From Bacillus sp. FJAT-47783 (GTDB taxonomy: Bacteria > Bacillota > Bacilli > Bacillales > Aeribacillaceae): DNA of 64,000 nucleotides. Positions 34,527 through 44,979 of this stretch are shown piece after piece. Within the stretch, counting starts at the first letter, position 1; every line of letters starts with the position of its first letter. The notes beneath the pieces are model-generated. The model worked only from the letters and a program-made list of their open reading frames with translations, was not told the DNA's origin and searched no databases. The position numbers and the translations under genes were made by a program. The stretch covers positions 1 to 64,000 of the forward strand of contig NZ_JAKZKS010000013.1 in NCBI RefSeq assembly GCF_022808615.1, in the 5' to 3' direction.

Positions 34527-34559
34527 TAAAGCCGTCACAATTTATGTGACGGCTTTTTC
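34527..34559. terminator. hairpin between glpD and pgcA
   Basis: GCCGTCAC pairs with GTGACGGC across a 7-base loop, with TTTTTCG on the plus side and TTTAAAA on the minus side. It probably ends the glpD transcript. Confidence 0.65.
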
Positions 34560-34589
34560 GTTGTATAGGTAATGATAAAATTCACGACT

Positions 34590-34737
34590 TTTGGTCAACG
34601 TTGTTCATAGTTGCTTGCGGCTAGCAAACTTCCCATTTCATCCGTACGAAAAACGTCGCCCGAGTTTCTTTATATCCTACTGAAATGGACAGTTTGTACG
34701 TATGTCGCTTAAGAAAACTCCCTACGCTTTTGTTCTG
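34590..34737. repeat. dispersed repeat downstream of glpD, inverted partner of 39140-39325
   Basis: GGCTAGCAAACTTCCCATTT, then CATCCGTACGA, then TCCTACTGAAATGGACAGTT and TGTACG match the reverse complement of 39140-39325 in the same order. The copy touches the glpD stop codon. Confidence 0.75.
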
Positions 34738-34738
34738 T

Positions 34739-36427
34739 TTAGGATGCAGATTTTGATGATTGGTCAACGGTTTGATCTTTTGGCATAACAGCGTCATGAA
34801 TCTGTTCTTGTAAAGCTGTTTCATGGCGCCTTCTTTCCTCTTTGCTCCACCCGAAGCGATCCGCCATATAATTTATAACCGCTTCTTTCCACTTTCTTGC
34901 CCATTGGATATGAAAGAATACAGCGCCCGTTCTTCTCACAAAGAAGTCGACTGGTGTTGTTGTCATTTCTGATACAATACTGTACTCTACTTGAGCTAAT
35001 AAGGAAGCGGGTACTTGGCGTTTTTTTGCTTCTTCCACTAATGATTGTGTCAATGCGAACACCTCATCCACATTAGAGCCGTACATTTTAGCAAAAGAAC
35101 GTGCCTCTTCCTCCGATAGACCTATGTCCATTCCTTCCTTTGTTTTTTGTTCAATAAATGAAGGGAGCTTATTAGACCCTCCAACATGTCCTCCTGAAAT
35201 TGGAAGGTTTTTCGTTCTACATGGCTCAAAAACTAACCCTTCCTCTTCTTTTAGCCGTTTCGCTACTAAGTCGACGACCATTTCAGCCATTTTTCGGTAT
35301 CCTGTTAATTTCCCACCCGCAATCGTGATGAGACTAGAATGTGACGTCCAAATTTCGTCTTTACGCGAAATTTCGGATGGATCTTTCCCTTCTTCATATA
35401 TTAAAGGACGTACACCTGCCCAACTAGATTCAACGTCATCTTCCGTAAGCTTTAAATCTGGGAACATAAAATGAATCGCACCAAGAACGTACTTCCGATC
35501 TTCAAACGTCATTTTTGGATTTGCTGTATCCCCTTTGTACACAGTATCGGTTGTACCAACGTATGTTTTTCCGTCTCTTGGAATCGCAAACACCATTCTC
35601 CCATCTGGTGTATCAAAATAGATCGCTTGCTTTAATGGAAATTTTGTTTGATCAAATACTAAATGAATGCCCTTCGTTAACTGCAGTTGCTTTCCTTTTT
35701 TTGAGTTGTCTTTTTCCCTAAGCGTATCAACCCACGGCCCTGCTGCATTAATAATTTTTTTCGCATAAATTTCGTATGTTTTGTTTGTTAACATATCTTT
35801 AACTTTGACCCCGACTACTTTTCCGTTTTTGTAGAGGAATTCAGTGACTTTCGCATAATTAACAGCATCAGCACCAAATTTCACTGCTTCTTTCATCACT
35901 TCAATCGTGAGACGTGCATCATCCGTTCGGTATTCAACGTAATATCCTCCGCCTTTTAACCCTTCCTTCTTTACTAGCGGCTCTTTAGCTAACGTTTCGG
36001 ACGCATTTAACATTTTACGCCGTTCACTTCTTTTTACTGCTGCTAAATAATCATAAACTAAAAGACCGATGGAGGTTGAAAATTTACCGAATGTTCCTCC
36101 TTTATGAATCGGAAGAAGCATCCATTCAGGGGTCGTCACATGCGGACCATTTTCATAAACAACAGCACGTTCTCGCCCAACTTCTGCGACCATTTTCACT
36201 TCAAATTGTTTTAAATATCTAAGCCCACCATGCACAAGTTTTGTAGAACGGCTCGATGTACCGGCCGCAAAGTCTTGCATCTCACATACTGCTACTCTCA
36301 TTCCACGTGTCGCAGCATCTAAAGCAATCCCTGAACCTGTAATGCCTCCACCAACCACCAATACATCGTACGTATCGTTTGTCATTTTATTTAAGATACC
36401 TTCACGGTTTAAACTTGAAAAACTCAT
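34739..36427 (-). CDS. glpD: aerobic glycerol-3-phosphate dehydrogenase
   Basis: A 562-residue FAD enzyme that oxidises glycerol-3-phosphate to dihydroxyacetone phosphate at the membrane, passing electrons to quinone. The FAD-binding [20 protein letters not shown] is at residues 22-41, followed by [14 protein letters not shown]. The ATG at 36427 follows GGAGG at 10 bases. The gene has its own promoter and a GlpP-type leader terminator, with a dispersed repeat inserted between leader and start. Confidence 0.94.
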   Translation of the reverse strand: MSFSSLNREGILNKMTNDTYDVLVVGGGITGSGIALDAATRGMRVAVCEMQDFAAGTSSRSTKLVHGGLRYLKQFEVKMVAEVGRERAVVYENGPHVTTPEWMLLPIHKGGTFGKFSTSIGLLVYDYLAAVKRSERRKMLNASETLAKEPLVKKEGLKGGGYYVEYRTDDARLTIEVMKEAVKFGADAVNYAKVTEFLYKNGKVVGVKVKDMLTNKTYEIYAKKIINAAGPWVDTLREKDNSKKGKQLQLTKGIHLVFDQTKFPLKQAIYFDTPDGRMVFAIPRDGKTYVGTTDTVYKGDTANPKMTFEDRKYVLGAIHFMFPDLKLTEDDVESSWAGVRPLIYEEGKDPSEISRKDEIWTSHSSLITIAGGKLTGYRKMAEMVVDLVAKRLKEEEGLVFEPCRTKNLPISGGHVGGSNKLPSFIEQKTKEGMDIGLSEEEARSFAKMYGSNVDEVFALTQSLVEEAKKRQVPASLLAQVEYSIVSEMTTTPVDFFVRRTGAVFFHIQWARKWKEAVINYMADRFGWSKEERRRHETALQEQIHDAVMPKDQTVDQSSKSAS

Positions 36428-36452
36428 CAACTTCTCGCCTCCAGTTATGATA

Positions 36453-36565
36453 TAGAAAAGCGCAAGCACCTGATCCGCCTCAGACAAAAATGTTTTTACG
36501 ACGAAAAGGCCCTTTTTCCCTTTACAACGTAAAGTTATTTTCCATCGAGGAGTAGGGGCTTTCGC
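36453..36565 (-). repeat. dispersed Bacillaceae repeat inside the glpD 5' UTR
   Basis: AGAAAAGCGCAAGCACCTGA, AAAAAGTTTTTACGACG-like and AAGGCCCTTTTTCCC words match the 12420 and 14308 copies, with the far end degraded. It lies between the leader hairpin and the ribosome binding site of glpD. Confidence 0.65.
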
Positions 36566-36606
36566 TTGACGATAAAAACCACATACAAAAATTTATATTT
36601 ATCTTT

Positions 36607-36672
36607 AAACAAAAAGAGACCACAACGAATCTAAAGCAATATGCACACGAATTGCTTTAGCGTTGTGGTCTC
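36607..36672 (-). promoter_or_regulatory. glpD leader: glpD leader terminator, GlpP antitermination target
   Basis: On the minus strand GAGACCACAACG...CTAAAGCAAT pairs with ATTGCTTTAG...CGTTGTGGTCTC, followed by TTTTTGTTT. In B. subtilis GlpP with glycerol-3-phosphate binds the glpD leader and prevents termination. The GGAGA...CCACAAC words are shared with the glpF leader at 39364-39420. Confidence 0.85.
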
Positions 36673-36705
36673 TCCATGTCTCCAACCGAATATTAACTTA
36701 TCTTT

Positions 36706-36734
36706 ATTGTAACATATTTCAAAAAGTTCGTAAA
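36706..36734 (-). promoter_or_regulatory. glpD promoter
   Basis: TTTACG (36729-36734), 17-base spacer, TACAAT (36706-36711) on the minus strand, just after the glpK stop and ahead of the leader hairpin. Confidence 0.65.
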
Positions 36735-36742
36735 TGATCCGT

Positions 36743-38281
<1,539 letters not shown>

Positions 38282-39109
38282 TTAGTAAACGACTTTTTTC
38301 GCTTGTGAAATGGTATGTTCCTCTTTTTTGCTCATTACATACATAATGGCCAACACGACCACTAAGACGACGCTGCCAATCCAAAAATATTGACCATTTT
38401 CTCCTTTAAAAATGTATTGATAGAAGAGACCGCCAAAAGAACCACCTAACATTGGGCCAATAACTGGAATCCACGCATACTCCCAATTGGAACGACCTTT
38501 GTTCGGGATAGGTAGAACGAAATGAGCAATTCGCGGACCTAAATCCCTAGCTGGGTTAATGGCATATCCTGTCGTTCCTCCTAATGATAAACCGATACTA
38601 ACAATTAAAAAACCGACGATAAGGGGATTTAAACCTTCTGTAAATTCATTTGCTCCAATCGCTAAGATGCCTAAAACTAATATAAATGTACCAAAAACTT
38701 CGCTAAAAAAGTTGGCAAATCGGTTCGAAATAGCAGGACCCGTTGAAAAGACGCCTAATTTAACACCTGGATCTTCTGTTTCCTTCCAGTGAGGTAAATA
38801 ATGAAAATAAATGAGAACAGCACCTATAAACGCTCCGATCATTTGGGCAACAATATAAGATGGTACTTGCCCCCAAGAAAATTCACCTACAAAAGCAAGC
38901 CCAAGTGTAACGGCTGGATTTAAATGGGCTCCGCTAATCCCTCCAACAGCATATACCGCCATAGCAACACCTAATCCCCATCCGAATGTAATGACAATCC
39001 ATCCAGAGTTATGTGCTAACGACTTTTTTAAGCTGACACCAGCGCACACACCTGCTCCTAAAACAATTAATATCATCGTACCTATTAATTCTCCCATAAA
39101 AGCTGACAT
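38282..39109 (-). CDS. glpF: glycerol uptake facilitator
   Basis: A 275-residue aquaglyceroporin with six membrane helices and the two NPA half-helices: GAHLNPAVT near residue 62 and YAINPARDLGPR near 190, the Asp after the second NPA being typical of glycerol channels. First gene of the glpFK operon; the GlpP-type leader and a cre-overlapped promoter lie upstream. Confidence 0.94.
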   Translation of the reverse strand: MSAFMGELIGTMILIVLGAGVCAGVSLKKSLAHNSGWIVITFGWGLGVAMAVYAVGGISGAHLNPAVTLGLAFVGEFSWGQVPSYIVAQMIGAFIGAVLIYFHYLPHWKETEDPGVKLGVFSTGPAISNRFANFFSEVFGTFILVLGILAIGANEFTEGLNPLIVGFLIVSIGLSLGGTTGYAINPARDLGPRIAHFVLPIPNKGRSNWEYAWIPVIGPMLGGSFGGLFYQYIFKGENGQYFWIGSVVLVVVLAIMYVMSKKEEHTISQAKKVVY

Positions 39110-39139
39110 CTATCTTCCCCCTATTCAATAATTTTAGTG

Positions 39140-39325
39140 TAATGGAGTTCAAGAACAAAAGCGCGAGAGCTTCATTAAAGCGGCGTACAAACTGTTCCAT
39201 TTCAGTAGGAGATAAAGGAAACTCAGGCGAGTATGTGAGTCGATGTTGACTTATCGTACGGATGGAATAGGAAGTTTGCTAGCCACTAACGCCGAAGCTA
39301 GACGCAAAACACTATGAACAAAGTT
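39140..39325. repeat. dispersed repeat inside the glpF 5' UTR
   Basis: Contains AAAAGCGCGAGAGCTTCATT, ACTGTTCCATTTCAGTAGGA, CGTACGGATGGAATAGGAAG and TTTGCTAGCC, all present in reverse complement at 34590-34737. It lies between the leader hairpin and glpF. Confidence 0.75.
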
Positions 39326-39363
39326 GTCCACAGTTAGGAAATTTACAATTTCCTAAACAACGA

Positions 39364-39420
39364 CAAAAAAGATCCACAACAAATAACCCCCTATAATTAG
39401 GAAGGAACTTGTTGTGGATC
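39364..39420 (-). promoter_or_regulatory. glpF leader: glpFK leader terminator, GlpP antitermination target
   Basis: On the minus strand GATCCACAACAAG pairs with (A)TTTGTTGTGGATC, followed by TTTTTTGTCG. Together with the glpD leader it forms the expected pair of GlpP-controlled sites. Confidence 0.85.
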
Positions 39421-39454
39421 TCCTTTTCTCCATCACAACTATTAACTTGATAGA

Positions 39455-39484
39455 ATAGTATCATAATTATGAAAGCGTTGTCAA
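39455..39484 (-). promoter_or_regulatory. glpFK promoter with overlapping cre box
   Basis: TTGACA (39479-39484), 18-base spacer, TACTAT (39455-39460). TGAAAGCGTTGTCA at 39470-39483 (plus strand) matches the CcpA cre consensus and covers the -35, so glucose should repress the operon. Confidence 0.8.
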
Positions 39485-39487
39485 CAC

Positions 39488-40039
39488 TCAAAATGGAAGC
39501 CACAAATCTTCTCTCGATGTTGTAACAGCAGTCGCTCCAGCATTTAAGGCATTTACAACATCCTCTTTGGAACGAATTAACCCTCCAGCAAATATCGGAA
39601 TACCTGTTTTCTCTTTAATTTCATCGATTAATGATGGAATAATACCAGGCATCACTTCGATAAAATCAGGCTCATACTTTTTGATCAGCGCTAAACTTTT
39701 CTCCAGTGCCCCAGTATCGAGTAAGAAGATTCGTTGAATCGCATATACCTTTTTTTGCTTCGCTTTTGCAATAACGGAAGACCTTGTTGAAATGAGCCCA
39801 TCCGGTTTAATCTCTTGACATAAAAATTCAGTAGCATACTCATCATGTTTTAACCCTTGAATTAAATCAACATGGATAAATAATTTCTTCTTTTTCGATT
39901 TCGCTTCATTGACTAAGCCTTTCAATTGCCCTAAATGACTATCAAGCAATACTCCGTATGCATAGTCACTCTTTAAAAACCGGTCGAACTGCTTCATACT
40001 TCGTAAAGCTGGAAGAACGGATTGCCCATGAAAACTCAA
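39488..40039 (-). CDS. glpP: glycerol-3-phosphate-responsive antiterminator
   Basis: A 183-residue TIM-barrel-like protein of the GlpP family, with [30 protein letters not shown] and [20 protein letters not shown], the last a phosphate-binding barrel pattern. With glycerol-3-phosphate it binds the glpF and glpD leader RNAs. The start is a TTG with AAGGAGT 8 bases ahead. It ends only 4 bp before the glpFK promoter region. Confidence 0.92.
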   Translation of the reverse strand: MSFHGQSVLPALRSMKQFDRFLKSDYAYGVLLDSHLGQLKGLVNEAKSKKKKLFIHVDLIQGLKHDEYATEFLCQEIKPDGLISTRSSVIAKAKQKKVYAIQRIFLLDTGALEKSLALIKKYEPDFIEVMPGIIPSLIDEIKEKTGIPIFAGGLIRSKEDVVNALNAGATAVTTSREDLWLPF

Positions 40040-40265
40040 TAGTAGTCACTCCTTCTTATTCTAACATCCCTTCTCCCTATTATAAGTAGCTCTTCATCAT
40101 TTTCAACGTTTGATTTCCGCACAGCTTTCGCATTTAATGAATTGGTGGAGGATAATCATTTTCTACACAATAGACCGCTCAGAAAGCAATTGTTTTAATG
40201 ATCTTTAGCAAAAGATCGTAGCAGGAAGCCTTTTGTTCCTATAAAATATTTTACGCCAGATGATT
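40040..40265. other. spacer between glpP and the broken PIN gene
   Basis: Contains the left arm of a 14-bp inverted repeat, AATATTTTACGCCA (about 40245-40258) with TGGCGTAAAATATT at 40281-40294. On the minus strand the hairpin is followed by TTTTATA and may end transcription of the PIN gene, whose 3' end it overlaps. Confidence 0.5.
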
Positions 40266-40925
40266 TCATATAAGATCGTTTGGCGTAAAATATTCACAAT
40301 CTAGCTTTTTGAACTCCTTATGATCCCACGTTAATACTGGAACGTTTCTTCTTTATTTATCACAAAGTAATGCATCAGCAAAATCGACATTCTTTTCTGA
40401 ATATAATCTTAACACATCTATTACATTATCCTCTTCTAGTTCGACATTTTCTGATTCTATAATATCAATGAGATATTCAGTAACTAATTGTTTTTCCAGT
40501 TTAAAAAATGTCTTTAATAACCAACAGCATTCAGCAATGACTATTGTAGGAATAATTAAAGTCACTTCATTGTTATCAACTTTTTCAACTAGCTTTACAA
40601 CCGTACTATATTTCAATTCGTCATCTTTAACTATTAATCTTATTAGACGAGGGCCCGTTCCTTCTTCGAACGCACCTTTCCCAAACCGGTCAATGACAAC
40701 GATTGCGACGTTCTCTAACTGCATGTTGTGCTGTTGAACAAGGGTTTGGAAGTGTCTAAGACAGACGAGATCGCTTTCAATAAATAGTCGCTGTTCTCGT
40801 TCATTTTTGATGAAGGTATAACCGTTCTTTTCCAAAGCTAGGCACCATTTTCGTAAGGTGCTATCACCAATCCCTAAGGTATGGCTCACTTCTTTTGTAC
40901 TGTAAGCTCGTTCTTGCGATTCCAT
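40266..40925 (-). pseudogene. HTH-PIN chimeric gene with an internal stop
   Basis: A good site GAGGAGG precedes the ATG. Residues 1-70 are a MerR/RacA-like helix-turn-helix (STKEVSHTLGIGDSTLRKWC), running directly into a PIN-type toxin nuclease from about residue 92 (VTLIIPTIVIAECCWLLKTF, then EKNVDFADALLCDK). A TAA follows DK at 40353-40355, yet the same frame continues RRNVPVLTWDHKEFKKLDCE and YFTP, the normal end of a PIN domain, to a TGA at 40266. So the toxin part is interrupted near its end, and its usual antitoxin is missing. The fusion point lacks the first PIN aspartate region. Confidence 0.75.
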
Positions 40926-41280
40926 TTATTCAACCTCCTCATGGACAACCGTTTTGAGTGGGATGAGACGGGATGTAGAGCGTTCATTTATCCGTTTTAG
41001 AAGCATTCGACGGACAACAGGAGTGACTTACCTGTTTCATAAGGATAAAAAGGTCCAAGAGGACTGCATAAAATCCCCCTTTTTTATGCAAGATTCAATG
41101 TATCAGAAAAGGGGAAAACCCTTGATCCATCAACGATGTATAAAATCCTGCATAAACGAGTCCAAACGAAAAACCGCCGATTCCTTGTGGGGCAAGGGAT
41201 GGGCGGTTTTCATGACTTCCTATCATTGGCCTTATGTTAACTAGGTTTGTATGAATTTTGTATAAACTAACAGACTGTTT
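40926..41280. other. spacer between the PIN relic and the bacteriocin operon
   Basis: Contains a GC-rich hairpin AAAACCGCC (41170-41178)/GGCGGTTTT (41202-41210), a likely terminator in either direction, and TGCATAAAATCC-like words at 41065 and 41131. No gene recognised. Confidence 0.5.
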
Positions 41281-41754
41281 TTATTGCAAGTCCCATATTT
41301 CATTGGCTTTAGAAATCATTTTTTCAATTTCAACTTTATGTTCCTCTAACTGTTGGATAGCAACTGAATCATCTACATTTATTGGATTCATATTTTCATC
41401 GACGTAGATCTCATATACTTCTCCATCATTTTGTAGTCTGATACCATATTCAAATCCACCAAATAATAATGGCCAAATGATTAAGCCATTCATACTTTCT
41501 TTTTTACTAACACCTAGGTTACCGGTAAAGCTTAAATATCCTGGTTTTTTTACGTTATAGAGATATCCATCCTCTTCTTTAATATAGACACCATATTCAT
41601 TTTTCGGTATTGCTTCTGTAAATTTATTATATTTAATTGCTGTTATTAAAAACCAAGCAATATTCCAAATTAGAAAAATTGAAATGACAATTAATAGAAT
41701 CTTTTTAATACTTATTTTCTTACTAGGACTTTCTTTTATACTAGTTTCTTTCAT
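41281..41754 (-). CDS. membrane-anchored protein of the bacteriocin locus
   Basis: A 157-residue protein with one membrane helix (about 20-42) and an extracytoplasmic domain containing GVYIKEEDGYLYNVKKPGYL. No family recognised. It overlaps the ABC ATPase gene by 4 bp and is last in the operon, so it may take part in export or self-protection. Confidence 0.65.
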   Translation of the reverse strand: MKETSIKESPSKKISIKKILLIVISIFLIWNIAWFLITAIKYNKFTEAIPKNEYGVYIKEEDGYLYNVKKPGYLSFTGNLGVSKKESMNGLIIWPLLFGGFEYGIRLQNDGEVYEIYVDENMNPINVDDSVAIQQLEEHKVEIEKMISKANEIWDLQ

Positions 41755-42359
41755 AAACTTACCACCACCCCTCCTTGCTTTTTTATTTCTTCATCGTGTG
41801 TAACAAGTATAATTGTTTTACCTTGTTCATTTAGTTGCTTTAAGATTCTTAAAACTATATTGGCATTATTCTTATCAAGGGAACCTGTAGGTTCATCAGC
41901 TAGGATAATATCACATTTTTTGAGCATTAATCTGGCTAAAGCTACTCTTTGTTGTTCTCCACCTGATAATGTATAAACTTTTTTGTTTAATTTATTCTCT
42001 AATCCCACAATACTTAAGGCTTCTTCTATTGATAATTCAGTTTTACAGTCCTTACGAATCAGCTTTAAATTTTCTTTAACGGTTTTACCGTCAATAAGTG
42101 CGAAATTTTGAAATAAAAATCCTATTTTAGTTCTAAAATAATTTAAATGATTCCTTTTGTTTTTTATGTCAATACCGTCAACGATGATGTCTCCTGCATC
42201 TATTTTTTCAATAGCTCCAATCATATTCAGTAATGTTGTTTTTCCACAACCACTAGGACCTGAAAAAATGACAAATGACCCATCATCTATTGTTAAATTG
42301 AAATTTGAAAATAAAATTTTATCATCGAACTTCTTAGTTAAGTTTTTAATTTCAATCAT
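41751..42359 (-). CDS. ABC transporter ATPase, lactococcin 972 group
   Basis: A 202-residue nucleotide-binding subunit of the MacB/LolD type with Walker A GPSGCGKTT, signature LSGGEQQRVALARL, Walker B IILADEPTGSLD and switch VTHD. In Lcn972-type clusters an ATPase of this type accompanies the large membrane protein encoded just upstream here. It overlaps both neighbours by 4 bp, indicating tight coupling. Confidence 0.85.
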   Translation of the reverse strand: MIEIKNLTKKFDDKILFSNFNLTIDDGSFVIFSGPSGCGKTTLLNMIGAIEKIDAGDIIVDGIDIKNKRNHLNYFRTKIGFLFQNFALIDGKTVKENLKLIRKDCKTELSIEEALSIVGLENKLNKKVYTLSGGEQQRVALARLMLKKCDIILADEPTGSLDKNNANIVLRILKQLNEQGKTIILVTHDEEIKKQGGVVVSL

Positions 42360-44326
42360 ATATTCCCTCCTTTAAGTATTTTCTGAATTTTACCTTTTTC
42401 AGTTTTGTGAATATAAAACAAAATTAGAAAATACTCTAGAAATAAAATAATCATTCCTGCAAGGATTAGATAATAAAATTTGTTAAATTCAATGAGCCAA
42501 GCAATAATAACGGAAGTTAAAATACTCAATATTGTAGTTACTATTGTGATTAAAATAATTTTTCTATGCTTTTCGAATATACTGTGTCCTATGACTTTCT
42601 TAATAGCAAGTTCAATTGCGTTTACTTCATATTCTAATTTAATAATTGAATTTATAATAATAAATTCTAAAGCTAAGACTAAAATACTAAAAACAAAATT
42701 CATATATAAGATTCTCTTAGCAATAATCCATTTGTTTTCATAGTTTTCAAAAACATTTGTTTTACTAACAATTTGATTAGTTAAATTATGATCAGCAACA
42801 AATTTATTAAATTCATCATCTGATATTTTATACATAATATCATGTACATAGTTTATTTTTTGTGAATCGTCTGGTTGTTTTTCAAGTATATCTATTGACA
42901 TATTATTATAAAGAATGACTGGATTCTTTACTAAATCACTTCGGTATACATAATTTTCATCGATGCTGATGATTTCTATGTTTTCGTTGTAGTAAATGAT
43001 TTCATAATTATAGATTAGAGAATCTCCTTCATAAAAATTGATTGCTTCTTTTAACTCTTGAATAATCAGAGAATCATTTTTCATTTTTTGAGGCAAAATA
43101 AAATAAAAATCCTTGTTTAGATTAATTTCATTCAACTTCTTGATTTTTCCTGATAAATAATCATAAGAATTTTTATTTGCTAAAATTCCTTCTGTTTTTG
43201 AAAAGTTAGAGATATTAACTAGTGAAATTGCATTAAATTTTTTAAAGAATTCCCTGTAAAAATTCGCCTGTACTTTTGCGCTTTCTGTAAGTGTATTATG
43301 CAATGAACTATCACTATTAGGGGTAGGTTTATACTCTAATCTAGTATAATAATAGTCGTCATGCTCCTGAAAAAAGGACTTTTGTTTGTACAGATTATAG
43401 GAATCAAGAATGAAAACTAGATTGCTAGAGATAATGAGAGTTGTAAGCACGGATGTGATTAACTTTAAACTATAATTAAGTGACAATAACTTTTTAGAAC
43501 CTATGCTATTGGAAAAAACTTCTTTAATATTGTAAAAATACAAATTTAGATAAATGAATGAGTTTGATATTAATAAAATAATGAAAGCAATCAGGGAAAT
43601 ATCAAATCTAAAAAACACATGTGTATATTTTGATAATATGTATATTATTGTTAAAAAAATGGATACTAACACAAAGGAATCAATAAATATATTCTTCCAG
43701 AAGATTATATTTATTGATTCACCCATTGAGATTCTAATCAGATTTTCCTTTTTTTGAAGTATGGCATCATAAAATGTTAGTAATAAAATTATGCTTATAA
43801 TAAGGAACCAAATAAAAATAATATTGTTTCTTATATCATTCCGTTTATAACCTTCTTTTGGGTGATTACCAGCATATTTATCGATTAGCTCCATTTTAAA
43901 TTCGTTAACTTTTTCTTTTTCACCAATGACATAGAAGTCATTAATATTTTCCATATCAGGTATTGTTTTAAATTCGTTAAATTCGAATCTAATATTACCT
44001 AAAAACAGACTTTTATATTCTTGATTAAATATATTTAAATTCTTATTTATGTATTTTTCTACCCCGTTAGATCCATAAATTTCAAACTCAGTAAGAAAAG
44101 TACTACGGAGAGTTTTAGTGAAAGTGAATACTTCAACTTCATTATTTTGAGCTGAATTAAGTATATCATTTACCATCTCTTCATCCGTTATATTTGGTTG
44201 TAAATACAGAGTTGTATTGTGAAATTGAGTATAAAAGTTATTTAAACGAAAGATATGACTTTCACCAATAATTAGCATACCGATGAAGAGAATACAAAAA
44301 CTAATAATATACTTGATTACTTTCAA
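42356..44326 (-). CDS. bacteriocin-associated integral membrane protein
   Basis: A 656-residue protein with one N-terminal helix, a large external domain, three helices around 165-290, a second external domain, and three or four C-terminal helices (about 560-645): an FtsX/MacB-like permease layout. It fits the family described as bacteriocin-associated integral (putative immunity) membrane proteins found with lactococcin 972 homologues. The coding sequence is markedly AT-rich compared with the glp genes, consistent with acquisition. Confidence 0.78.
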   Translation of the reverse strand: MKVIKYIISFCILFIGMLIIGESHIFRLNNFYTQFHNTTLYLQPNITDEEMVNDILNSAQNNEVEVFTFTKTLRSTFLTEFEIYGSNGVEKYINKNLNIFNQEYKSLFLGNIRFEFNEFKTIPDMENINDFYVIGEKEKVNEFKMELIDKYAGNHPKEGYKRNDIRNNIIFIWFLIISIILLLTFYDAILQKKENLIRISMGESINIIFWKNIFIDSFVLVSIFLTIIYILSKYTHVFFRFDISLIAFIILLISNSFIYLNLYFYNIKEVFSNSIGSKKLLSLNYSLKLITSVLTTLIISSNLVFILDSYNLYKQKSFFQEHDDYYYTRLEYKPTPNSDSSLHNTLTESAKVQANFYREFFKKFNAISLVNISNFSKTEGILANKNSYDYLSGKIKKLNEINLNKDFYFILPQKMKNDSLIIQELKEAINFYEGDSLIYNYEIIYYNENIEIISIDENYVYRSDLVKNPVILYNNMSIDILEKQPDDSQKINYVHDIMYKISDDEFNKFVADHNLTNQIVSKTNVFENYENKWIIAKRILYMNFVFSILVLALEFIIINSIIKLEYEVNAIELAIKKVIGHSIFEKHRKIILITIVTTILSILTSVIIAWLIEFNKFYYLILAGMIILFLEYFLILFYIHKTEKGKIQKILKGGNI

Positions 44327-44406
44327 AAAAATCCCTCCGTAGTTTGAGTAGCGTGTTTACATAATATATATTGTTAATTCCAAATAGTATAGAATCAGTA
44401 TGGAAT

Positions 44407-44745
44407 TTAATATGATATGCTGTATTGGATATATGATCCACTATGTCTAACTTCTATTTTTGCCCATGCTCCATCACTAGCATTTTTAGAATAAGCACCA
44501 TTTCCATTGCTGACTGTTGCAGTATGATCATATACAGAATGTGTTGTATGAGTATAATCTTCGTCAATCCAAGCAGTATTAAATCCATATCTCATTAACC
44601 AGTTAGTACCACTAGCAGTAAGTTCCCAAGATTTTGAAAAGGATTGCCCACTACTACTTTTGGTGTACGTTGTTGCATCTGCAGGTGTTATTGAAGAACC
44701 TAATAAACCCAAAGCTAATGCAGTACAAATTAATAGTTTTTTCAT
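44407..44745 (-). CDS. lactococcin 972-family bacteriocin
   Basis: A 112-residue precursor. Residues 1-24 form a Sec signal ending TPADA, leaving a mature peptide of 88 residues without cysteines. The mature part has the Lcn972 pattern: aromatic/glycine-rich beta strands with NWLMRYGF, HTTHSVYDHTATVSNGNG and ending GAWAKIEVRHSGSYIQYS. Lcn972 binds lipid II and blocks septation in Lactococcus; the same target here is inference. The ATG at 44745 follows AAGGGGG. The ABC/membrane genes follow 80 bp downstream. Confidence 0.85.
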   Translation of the reverse strand: MKKLLICTALALGLLGSSITPADATTYTKSSSGQSFSKSWELTASGTNWLMRYGFNTAWIDEDYTHTTHSVYDHTATVSNGNGAYSKNASDGAWAKIEVRHSGSYIQYSISY

Positions 44746-44979
44746 AGATTTTTCCCCCTTTAATTTCCTAAAAAGATTTTTATGATACAACTAAATACAA
44801 TTAAACTAACCACTCATCACCTCACAAGATTTATGTATTGACAGCGCTATCGCTATTAATATTTCTACATCAAGGTATAAAATCCTTTATTTTCCTTATT
44901 TTTATTATATTATTTGACATTACTACCAGTTATTGCGCTGTAATTTCAAGAGGAATTTTTTGGTTTATTTCATCATTCC

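Noticed and set aside
39140-39325. Repeat in the glpF leader considered as a riboswitch
   Set aside because: It recurs in inverted form downstream of glpD and resembles dispersed repeats, not a known aptamer; GlpP control explains regulation.
40954-41244. Plus-strand frame of 96 codons
   Set aside because: It runs through a terminator hairpin, has odd composition and no ribosome site.
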